A stretch of DNA of 64,000 bases from Herbidospora daliensis (GTDB taxonomy: Bacteria; Actinomycetota; Actinomycetes; Streptosporangiales; Streptosporangiaceae), in NCBI RefSeq assembly GCF_001570585.1, contig NZ_BBXF01000002.1, positions 1,190,077 through 1,254,076 of the forward strand. The letters are read 5' to 3'. The position numbers were made by a program, and so were the translations under genes. Below, piece after piece: positions 33,328 through 41,034 of this stretch (its first letter is position 1; the number at the start of each line of letters is the position of its first letter). The notes beneath the pieces are model-generated. The model made no database searches. It saw only the letters and a list, made by a program, of their open reading frames with translations, and was not told where the DNA came from.

Positions 33328-34997
33328 AACGGGGGCTCGCCGCCGCGGGGGCCGTCGCCCTCGCGGTGGCGGGCGTCCTGATCGGGGCCGCGCTCATGCG
33401 GCCCGACACCGCAGGTCCGGCCCAGCCGTCGTGGAAGACGGCCGGGCCGGCCCCGCTGGGGACGGCCGACTACCCCGTCCCCGAAGGCGCCTTCTTCGTC
33501 GCCCCCGACGGCGACGACGCGCAGCAGGGCGGCGAAGGCAGGCCCTGGCGCACGCTGGCCCATGCCGTGGAGACCGCCCCCGAGGGCTCGACGATCGTGC
33601 TGCGGGCGGGCGTCTACCACGAGAAGGTCGAGATCTTCCGCAAGCGCCTGGCCATCCAGAACCACCCCGGCGAGGTCGTCTGGTTCGACGGCAGCGAACC
33701 GGTCGGCGGCTGGGTCCGCGACGGCTCCCTCTGGCGGCGCGACGGCTGGGACGTGCGCTTCGACAACACCGACTTCACCGCGGGCGGCGGCGAAGACTGG
33801 CACATGGTCGACCCGGAGCACCCGATGGCCAACTGGCCCGACCAGGTCTTCGTCGACGACCGGCAGCTGACCCAGGTGCGGAGCGCCGAGCAGGTGGGCC
33901 CCGGCTCCTTCTTCGTCGACTACCAGGCCGGCCGCCTGTTCATCGGCGACGACCCCACCGGCCGCGAGGTGCGCGCCACCACCCTCGACGAGGCCCTCTA
34001 CTTCGAGGGCGCCGACGGGTCGTCCCTCAAGGGCGTGGGGGTACGGCGCTACGCCACCTCCCTGGCCAGGATCGCCGCCGTCAAGGCGTTCGCCGACGAC
34101 ATGACGATCGAGAACAGCGTCTTCGCCGAGACCTCGGTCACCGGCCTGTCGCTGAAGGGCGCCCGGATCACCGTCAGGAACAACCTGTTCGCGGGCAACG
34201 GCCAGGTCGGCATCGGCGGCCACAAGTCCGACGACGCGACGATCGTCGGCAACATCAGCCGCGGCAACAATGTGGAGCGTTTCATGATGGCCCCGGTCTC
34301 CGGCGGCCTGAAGATCACCGAGTCGAAGCGCATGACGGTCGTCGGCAACCTCATGGAGGACAACCGGGGCCCCGGCATCTGGCTCGACGAGTCGATCGTC
34401 GGCGCCGTGGTCGCCCGCAACCTGGCCCGGAACAACGCCCACCACGGGATCCATTTCGAGATCTCGGCCGGGGCGCTCATCGCCGGAAACATGGTGACCG
34501 GCAACGGCACCAACGGCATCTATGTGAACGAGTCGAGCGACGTCCGGGTCTGGAACAACACCGTAACCGACAACAAAGGCCGCCAGATCTATGTGATCGA
34601 CGGCGCGCGGCAGCAACTCACCCCGGGAGTGACCTGGAATGTGAGTGGCGTCGAGGTGCGAAACAACGTGCTTTCCTCGGCGGGAGCCGAGCCTCTGGTG
34701 GCGGTACGCGATCTGACCCGCCGCAAGGGCGCGGCCGACATGGCGAGCCTCGACCACAACGTCTACCAGCGGCGCGGACCAGGGCCGCTGGCCGACTGGG
34801 CCGACTGGACGCGGGCCGACGCCGACGTCGCCTCGGTGGCCGATCTGCGCCGGATGACCGGTCAGGAAAGCCACGGCAGTGAGCCGAAAAATGGTGATTT
34901 GCCCGATGGTGCGCCGCTGCCTTCCGACGTCGCCGAGTTGTTCGGCGAGGAAGCCGGGACGGTGCTTAAATCAGGCGCTCCAGAAGGTGAACTTTAA
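33324..34997 (+). CDS. Secreted or membrane-tethered right-handed beta-helix protein (beta-helix 2)
   Basis: The 557-residue protein has an N-terminal hydrophobic helix (about 4-25, no clear cleavage site, so it may be an anchor), then FVAPDGDDAQQGGEGRPW, the start of the DUF1565-like beta-helix, with Asn-ladder turns (ITVRNNLFAGN, MTVVGNLMEDN, VRVWNNTVTDN). It is a paralogue of the 4203 protein (GQESHGS/GRESNAH and GAPLPSDVA/GAPLPEDVA) but lacks the Pro-rich linker and DUF5648. Start GTG overlaps the propeller C stop, so the two are made together. Confidence 0.85.
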   Translation: MKRGLAAAGAVALAVAGVLIGAALMRPDTAGPAQPSWKTAGPAPLGTADYPVPEGAFFVAPDGDDAQQGGEGRPWRTLAHAVETAPEGSTIVLRAGVYHEKVEIFRKRLAIQNHPGEVVWFDGSEPVGGWVRDGSLWRRDGWDVRFDNTDFTAGGGEDWHMVDPEHPMANWPDQVFVDDRQLTQVRSAEQVGPGSFFVDYQAGRLFIGDDPTGREVRATTLDEALYFEGADGSSLKGVGVRRYATSLARIAAVKAFADDMTIENSVFAETSVTGLSLKGARITVRNNLFAGNGQVGIGGHKSDDATIVGNISRGNNVERFMMAPVSGGLKITESKRMTVVGNLMEDNRGPGIWLDESIVGAVVARNLARNNAHHGIHFEISAGALIAGNMVTGNGTNGIYVNESSDVRVWNNTVTDNKGRQIYVIDGARQQLTPGVTWNVSGVEVRNNVLSSAGAEPLVAVRDLTRRKGAADMASLDHNVYQRRGPGPLADWADWTRADADVASVADLRRMTGQESHGSEPKNGDLPDGAPLPSDVAELFGEEAGTVLKSGAPEGEL

Positions 34998-35094
34998 TCG
35001 TTACTTCATGTCCCACGGGTTACTCCTTGCTTGATTAAACCGTTCCATTACTCTTGCATCGATGTGAGAACGATCTCCTGAGATGTAGGTAACC

Positions 35095-38000
35095 GTGGTA
35101 ATTCGATCATCGCGAGTGGCCGCCTTCCTGGCCGCGTCATTACTGGGGGCGTCGCTCGCGGCGATCCCCCTTCCCGCCCGGGCCGACATCGACCCGCCGC
35201 CGGGAGTCACCGAGACCGTCACGGCCGACGCACTGCCCACGTGGCAGATCAACGGCGTGGTCTGGAAGATGGCCACCGTCGGCAACACCGTCTACGCGGT
35301 CGGCAGCTTCACGCGCGCCCGCCCGCCGGGCACCGCCCCCGGGAACGCGGCCGAGGTGGTGCGGTCGAACATCCTGGCCTTCAACATCACCACGGGTAAC
35401 GTCACCTCCTTCGCCCCGACCCTGAACGCGCAGGCGCGCACCATCGCCGTCTCGCCCGACCAGACGAAGATCTACATCGGCGGCGACTTCACCCAGGTCA
35501 ACGGCCAGACCCGCAACCGGGTCGCCGCCTTCGACGTCGCCACGGGCAACCTCGAGTCGTGGGCGCCCTCGGTCGGCAACGTGGTCCGCGCGATCACGGT
35601 CTCCAGCTCGACCGTCTACATCGGCGGCAACTTCTTCAGCGTCAACGGCCAGAGCCGCAACCGCCTGGCCGCCGTCAACCGGAGCAACGGCGCCAACCAG
35701 CCGTGGGCGCCCGACACCGACGACGAGGTCTTCGCCCTGATCATGTCGCCCGACCAGAGCCGGGTCATCGTGGGCGGCAAGTTCCAGCAGCTCAACAACG
35801 CCACCCGGGTGGGCATCGGCGCCCTCGACCCGGTCACCGGCGACTCGCTGCCGTGGAGCAGCAACCCGATCCCGGCGCGGATCGGCAACGACTACTCGAT
35901 GACCTACGACCTCACCACCGACGGCACCAACATCTACGCCGCCGCCGACGGCGAGGGCTGGCACTGGTTCGACGGCCGGTTCGCGGTCGAGCCCAACACG
36001 GGCGACCTGATCTGGCTCGACAACTGCTACGGCGCCAGCTACAGCGTCTTCCCGATCAACAACGTGCTCTACAGCGTGGGCCACGCCCACGACTGCGAGT
36101 CGATCCGCGGTTTCCCCGAGGTCTCGCCGACCCGCTGGCAGCGCGCGCTGGCCACGACGATCGAGGCGACCGGCACCGACCCGATGCCGCCGTCGAACAA
36201 CAGCCAGTACAGCGGTCAGCCCACGCCGACCCTGCTCCACTGGTTCCCGCAGGTCAACGCCGGTTCCTACACCGGCATGAACCAGGGCGGCTGGGCCCTG
36301 TCGGGCAACAGCGACTACCTGGTCATGGGCGGCGAGTTCACCACCGTCAACGGCGGCGCGCAGCAGGGCCTCACCCGGTTCGCGGTCAAGGCGCACGCGC
36401 CGAAGACCTCCGGGCCGATCCCGTCGGCCGACCTGACCCCGACCGCGGTCTCGCTCAACGCGGGCACCGCACGCCTGAGCTGGAAGACCACCTGGGACCG
36501 CGACCACGCGAAGGTGAAGTACCAGATCCTCCGCGACGGCGGCACGACCCCGATCGGCGAGGTCGAGGTCGACTCCAACTTCTGGACCCTCCCCTCGGCC
36601 GGCTTCATCGACGAGGGCCTCACGCCCGGCTCGGTGCACACCTACCGCGTCCGCGCCGTCGACCCCCAGGGCAACGCCGTCGGCAGCGGCACCTCCGACC
36701 CGGTGACGATCTCCTCGGCGGGCGCGCTCAGCGACTACGCCGAAGCCGTCATCGACGACGGCGCCGCCGCCTACTGGCGGCTCGGCGAGGCCTCGGGCAC
36801 GACCGCCTTCGACTACGCCGCCTTCACCGACGCCACCCGTGACGCCGGCACCTCCCAGGCGAGCCCCGGCGCGATCAACGGCGACGCCGACGCCGCGGCG
36901 GCCTTCAACGGCACCGGCACCGGCCTGGTGAAGACCAACAGCACGGTCGCCACCACCCCGGCCTTCTCGATCGAGGCCTGGGTCAAGACCACGTCGAACC
37001 AGGGCGGCAAGATCGTCGGGTACGGCGCCTCCGCCACCGGCGAGTCGGGCAGCTACGACCGGCACGTCTACATGGACAACGCCGGCCGCGTCTACTTCGG
37101 CGTCTACCCCAACGCGGTGCGCACGGTGAACAGCGCCCCCGGCTTCAACGACGGCCAGTGGCACCACATCGTCGCCACCCAGGGCACCGGCGGCATCGCC
37201 CTGTACGTCGACGGCCGCCGCGTCGGCCAGGACCCGTCGGTGACCACGGCCCAGTCCTACACCGGCTACTGGCGGATCGGCGGCGACAACCTCAACGGGT
37301 GGCCGAACCGCCCGACCAGCCTCTACCTCAACGGCCAGATCGACGACGTCGCGATCTACCCGACGGCCCTCGCGCCGGCCAAGGTCGACGCCCACTTCGT
37401 CGCCTCAGGCCGCACCAGCCCGATCCCGCCGCGCCCGGCCGACGACTACGGCCGCGTCGTCTACGACGACGAGCCGGTGACCTACTTCCGGTTCAACGAG
37501 GCCAACGGCCCGGCGGCGGTCGACGCCAGCACCAGCGGCGTCAACGGCACGTTCACCAACACCAACGTGACCTACAACCAGACCGGCGCGATCGTCGGCT
37601 CGACCAACCGGGCGGTCCGGGTGCAGAGCGGCGGCCGGGCGGTCTCCGGCAACGCGACGACCAACCCGACGACCTACTCGGCCGAGGTCTGGTTCCGCAG
37701 CTCGTCGAACCAGGGTGGCAAGATCGTCGGCTTCGGCAACACCGCCAGCGGCACCAGCTCCAACTACGACCGCCACGTCTACATGCGCAACGACGGCCGC
37801 CTGGTCTTCGGCACGTACACCGGCGCGTTCAACCTGATCACCACGACGGCTGCGTACAACAACAACCAGTGGCACCACCTCGTGGCGACCCAGGGCGCCG
37901 ACGGCATGAAGCTCTACGTCGACGGCGCGCTCGTGGGCACCAACGCGCAGACGAGCGCCGAGAGCTACTCGGGTTACTGGCGCTTCGGCAGCGACACGCT

Positions 38001-39288
38001 GAACTCCTGGCCGAACCGCCCGAGCTCCGACAACTTCAACGGGTGGCTCGACGAGGGCGCGATCTACACCAAGGTGCTCAGCGCGGCCGAGATCGCCCAG
38101 CACTACCAGGAGGGCACCGGCACCGGCCCGGCCAACCAGCCGCCGACCGCGTCGTTCACCTCCTCCTGCACCGACCTGGAGTGCTCGTTCGACGCCTCGG
38201 CGTCGGCCGACGCCGACGGGACGGTCGAGAGCTACGCCTGGGACTTCGGCGACGGCCAGACCGGCACCGGCGCCACCCCGACCCACGCCTACACCGCCGC
38301 CGGTGACTACCCGGTCACCCTGACGGTCACCGACAACGACGACGCCACCGCCAACAGCGGCAGCGTGGTCGTGCCCCGCCCAGCCGCCAACCCGCCGTCG
38401 ATCATCGCGAACGACACCTTCGGCCGGACCCTCAACGGCGCGCTCGGCACCGCCCAGACCGGCGGCCCGTGGACGCTCGTCGGCGGCACCGGCAACTTCT
38501 CCGTCGACGGCAACGCGGCCAAGCTCGCCCTCCCGGCGACGGCGGCCAACCCGCGCGCCTACCTCGACGGGGTGTCCAGCACCACCGCCGACCTGTCGTT
38601 CTCGATCGCGTCCGACAAGGTCGGCACCGGCAACGGCACCTACCTGTTCGCCTCCGGCCGCCGCGTGGCGGGCGTCGGCGAGTACAAGGTCCGGGCGCGG
38701 CTGCTCCCGTCGGGCGTCGGCCTCGCGCTGATCCGCACCGCCGGGGCCAGCACCGACACCCTGATCACGTCGGAGACCATGATTCCGGGCCTGACCTACA
38801 CGCCGGGCCTGGTGCTCAACATGCGGGTGCTCGTCACCGGCACCAACCCGACGACGATCTCCGGCAAGGTCTGGAACGCCGCCGCGACCGAGCCCGCCTC
38901 CTGGCAGGCGACGACCACCGACGCCACCGCGAACCTCCAGGTCGCCGGCGGCGTGGGCATCGGCGCCTACCTGTCGGGCACCGCGACGAACGCGCCGATC
39001 ACCCTGACGGTCGACGACCTCGCCGCGAGCAACCTGGCCGCCGCCCCGACGGCCGCGTTCACGCCCACCTGCACCGGCCTGACCTGCGACGTCGACGCCT
39101 CGGCCTCGACGGCCGGGTCGTCGGCCATCGCGAGCTACACGTGGAGCTACGGCGACGGCGGCGCCCCCAGCACCGGCCAGACCGGCTCGCACACGTACGC
39201 GACGCCCGGCACCTACAACATCACCCTGACCGTGACGGGCGCCGACGGCCGGACCTCGGTCGTGGTCCAGCCCGTGACCGTCGCCTAA
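35095..39288 (+). CDS. Large secreted multidomain protein: beta-propeller, Fn3, two LamG, two PKD modules (propeller D)
   Basis: The 1,397-residue protein has a signal peptide (cleavage near ARAD, about 30), a delta-60 propeller (about 35-445) closely similar to propeller C, an Fn3 domain (about 450-545), two tandem LamG/concanavalin-like domains (about 550-765 and 780-1010; both hold EAWVKTTSNQGGKIVG or its variant), a PKD domain (about 1015-1100), a jelly-roll-like stretch and a last PKD domain (to 1397; FTPTCTGLTCDVDASAS). A TTA codon lies at 35140-35142. LamG and PKD modules bind glycans or proteins outside the cell. It may be a surface adhesin or polysaccharide-matrix protein. Confidence 0.85.
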   Translation: MVIRSSRVAAFLAASLLGASLAAIPLPARADIDPPPGVTETVTADALPTWQINGVVWKMATVGNTVYAVGSFTRARPPGTAPGNAAEVVRSNILAFNITTGNVTSFAPTLNAQARTIAVSPDQTKIYIGGDFTQVNGQTRNRVAAFDVATGNLESWAPSVGNVVRAITVSSSTVYIGGNFFSVNGQSRNRLAAVNRSNGANQPWAPDTDDEVFALIMSPDQSRVIVGGKFQQLNNATRVGIGALDPVTGDSLPWSSNPIPARIGNDYSMTYDLTTDGTNIYAAADGEGWHWFDGRFAVEPNTGDLIWLDNCYGASYSVFPINNVLYSVGHAHDCESIRGFPEVSPTRWQRALATTIEATGTDPMPPSNNSQYSGQPTPTLLHWFPQVNAGSYTGMNQGGWALSGNSDYLVMGGEFTTVNGGAQQGLTRFAVKAHAPKTSGPIPSADLTPTAVSLNAGTARLSWKTTWDRDHAKVKYQILRDGGTTPIGEVEVDSNFWTLPSAGFIDEGLTPGSVHTYRVRAVDPQGNAVGSGTSDPVTISSAGALSDYAEAVIDDGAAAYWRLGEASGTTAFDYAAFTDATRDAGTSQASPGAINGDADAAAAFNGTGTGLVKTNSTVATTPAFSIEAWVKTTSNQGGKIVGYGASATGESGSYDRHVYMDNAGRVYFGVYPNAVRTVNSAPGFNDGQWHHIVATQGTGGIALYVDGRRVGQDPSVTTAQSYTGYWRIGGDNLNGWPNRPTSLYLNGQIDDVAIYPTALAPAKVDAHFVASGRTSPIPPRPADDYGRVVYDDEPVTYFRFNEANGPAAVDASTSGVNGTFTNTNVTYNQTGAIVGSTNRAVRVQSGGRAVSGNATTNPTTYSAEVWFRSSSNQGGKIVGFGNTASGTSSNYDRHVYMRNDGRLVFGTYTGAFNLITTTAAYNNNQWHHLVATQGADGMKLYVDGALVGTNAQTSAESYSGYWRFGSDTLNSWPNRPSSDNFNGWLDEGAIYTKVLSAAEIAQHYQEGTGTGPANQPPTASFTSSCTDLECSFDASASADADGTVESYAWDFGDGQTGTGATPTHAYTAAGDYPVTLTVTDNDDATANSGSVVVPRPAANPPSIIANDTFGRTLNGALGTAQTGGPWTLVGGTGNFSVDGNAAKLALPATAANPRAYLDGVSSTTADLSFSIASDKVGTGNGTYLFASGRRVAGVGEYKVRARLLPSGVGLALIRTAGASTDTLITSETMIPGLTYTPGLVLNMRVLVTGTNPTTISGKVWNAAATEPASWQATTTDATANLQVAGGVGIGAYLSGTATNAPITLTVDDLAASNLAAAPTAAFTPTCTGLTCDVDASASTAGSSAIASYTWSYGDGGAPSTGQTGSHTYATPGTYNITLTVTGADGRTSVVVQPVTVA

Positions 39289-39297
39289 CCGATCATC

Positions 39298-39329
39298 GAT
39301 GCCCCGCCGGGTTCGCCCGGCGGGGCATC
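39298..39329 (+). terminator. Strong hairpin between propeller D and rmlC
   Basis: A perfect 14-bp stem (39298-39311 with 39316-39329) with a TTCG tetraloop starts 10 nt after the propeller D stop. No U tract follows, and the rmlC SD is only about 7 nt further on, so it may act as terminator, attenuator or mRNA stabiliser. Confidence 0.7.
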
Positions 39330-39348
39330 TGTCATGTAAGGAGTCCCC

Positions 39349-39936
39349 ATGGAAGAACTGCCGATCAAGGGCGCCTACCTGCACACCCCGAGGCTGTTCC
39401 ACGACGACCGGGGCACGTTCATGGAGTCGTTCCGGGCCGCCGACCTCGCCGAGGCCGCCGGCCACGGCCTGCGCCTGTCCCAGGCCAACACCTCGGTCTC
39501 GGCCAAGGGCGTGATCAGGGGCGTCCACTACGCCGACGTGCCGCCCAGCCAGGCCAAATACGTGACGTGCCTGTCGGGCCGCATCCTCGACGTGATCGTC
39601 GACCTCCGGGTCGGCTCGCCGACGTTCGGCGAGCACGTGCCGGTGGTCCTCGACTCCGAGAGCTTCCGGAGCGTCTACATTTCCGAGGGCCTCGGCCACG
39701 GCTTCGCCGTCCTCAGCGACAGCGCGACGGTCTTCTACCTGTGCTCCGAGCCCTACGCGCCGACGCGGGAACGCGGCCTCAACCCGCTCGACCCGGAGCT
39801 GGGCATCGACTGGCAGGTCGCCGAACCGATCCTGTCGGAGAAGGACGTACAGGCCCCCACAATGAAGCAGGCCCTCGACGAGGGCCTGCTTCCTGATTTC
39901 GAGACGTGTACGACCTTCTACAAGACCCTGTCTTAG
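39349..39936 (+). CDS. rmlC: dTDP-4-dehydrorhamnose 3,5-epimerase
   Basis: The 195-residue cupin has the RmlC motif set: RGVHYA (catalytic His60), QAKYVTC, SVYISEGLGHGFAVLS (His117) and the VFYLCSEPYAP segment with catalytic Tyr. It completes dTDP-L-rhamnose synthesis with rmlABD, which lie 19 kb away at the other edge of the locus. AAGGAG is 6 nt before ATG 39349, the best SD of the region. Confidence 0.92.
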   Translation: MEELPIKGAYLHTPRLFHDDRGTFMESFRAADLAEAAGHGLRLSQANTSVSAKGVIRGVHYADVPPSQAKYVTCLSGRILDVIVDLRVGSPTFGEHVPVVLDSESFRSVYISEGLGHGFAVLSDSATVFYLCSEPYAPTRERGLNPLDPELGIDWQVAEPILSEKDVQAPTMKQALDEGLLPDFETCTTFYKTLS

Positions 39937-39950
39937 GGCAGATTCCTGGC

Positions 39951-39987
39951 GCGAGCCACGGCCGGCCTTCGGCCGTCCGCGTCTCGC
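39951..39987. terminator. Bidirectional terminator between rmlC and korB
   Basis: ACGGCCG (39958-39964) pairs with CGGCCGT (39970-39976) around GCCTT, with outer GCGAG/CTCGC arms. It lies between two convergent genes whose stops are at 39936 and 39988. Confidence 0.6.
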
Positions 39988-41034
39988 TTAGTTGATCTTC
40001 CAGGTGTCGCCGCCCTGGAGGAGTTCGTCGAGGTCGCCGGGGCCGCGCTGGGCCACGGCGAGGTCGAGCTGCTCGCTCATCAGGTGGTCGTAGGAGGGCC
40101 GGTCGACCGACCGGAAGATGCCGATCGGCACGTGCTGGAAGGCCGGCTCGTCGAGCCGGCTCAGCGCGAACGCGAGCGACGGGTCGGGGTTGTGCATGTC
40201 GTGGACGAGGATCTCCGACTCGGCGATCGAGTCGCGCGCCACGACCTCGAGACCGCCGGTCGGGGCGATCTTGACCGCCTGGGAGGCGTTGGCGATCGGC
40301 TGCCCGTGCTCCAGGCGCAGCGTGATCACGTCGCGCTTGTCGGGGTCCTTGAGGTCTTCGAACGCGTTGTCGTTGAAGATGTTGCAGTTCTGGTAGATCT
40401 CGACCAGCGAGGTGCCCCGGTGGGCGGCGGCCTCGCGCAGCACGCTGTGCAGGTGCTTGCGGTCGGAGTCGATGGTCCGGGCGACGAACCCGGCCTCGGC
40501 GCCGACGGCCAGCGAGATCGGGTTGAACGGCTTGTCGAGCGAGCCCATCGGCGTCGACTTGGTGATCTTGCCGACCTCGGAGGTGGGCGAGTACTGGCCC
40601 TTGGTCAGCCCGTAGATCCGGTTGTTGAACAGCAGGATGTTCAGGTTGACGTTGCGGCGCAGCGCGTGGATCAGGTGGTTGCCGCCGATCGACAGGGCGT
40701 CGCCGTCACCGGTGATCACCCACACCGACAGGTCGGGGCGCGAGGCCGCCAGACCGGTCGCGATGGCCGGGGCGCGGCCGTGGATCGAGTGGAACCCGTA
40801 GGTGTTCATGTAGTAGGGGAACCGCGAGGAGCAGCCGATGCCCGACACGAACACCGTGTTCTCGCGCTTGATCCCCAGCTCGGGCATGAACGACTGCACG
40901 GCGGCCAGGATCGCGTAGTCGCCGCACCCGGGGCACCAGCGCACCTCCTGGTCGGACTTGAAGTCCTTCAGGGTCTGCTTGCCCTCGGCCTTCGGCACCA
41001 GGGCCAGGCCCTTGCCATTCAAGCTCTCACTCAC
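39988..41034 (-). CDS. korB: 2-oxoacid (2-oxoglutarate):ferredoxin oxidoreductase, beta subunit
   Basis: The 348-residue subunit binds thiamine pyrophosphate and part of an Fe-S cluster: VRWCPGCGDY (Cys34, Cys37), SGIGCSSRFPYY, and the TPP motif GDGDALSIGGNH...NILLFNNRIYG. With KorA it oxidises a 2-oxoacid with CoA and reduces ferredoxin. It lacks fused delta (ferredoxin) sequence, as in other actinobacterial KorAB. GTG 41034 overlaps korA by 8 nt. Confidence 0.92.
   Translation of the reverse strand: MSESLNGKGLALVPKAEGKQTLKDFKSDQEVRWCPGCGDYAILAAVQSFMPELGIKRENTVFVSGIGCSSRFPYYMNTYGFHSIHGRAPAIATGLAASRPDLSVWVITGDGDALSIGGNHLIHALRRNVNLNILLFNNRIYGLTKGQYSPTSEVGKITKSTPMGSLDKPFNPISLAVGAEAGFVARTIDSDRKHLHSVLREAAAHRGTSLVEIYQNCNIFNDNAFEDLKDPDKRDVITLRLEHGQPIANASQAVKIAPTGGLEVVARDSIAESEILVHDMHNPDPSLAFALSRLDEPAFQHVPIGIFRSVDRPSYDHLMSEQLDLAVAQRGPGDLDELLQGGDTWKIN

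Noticed and set aside
36842-38306. Long plus-strand frames inside propeller D
   Set aside because: Shadows of the LamG/PKD coding frame with Arg/Pro-rich composition.
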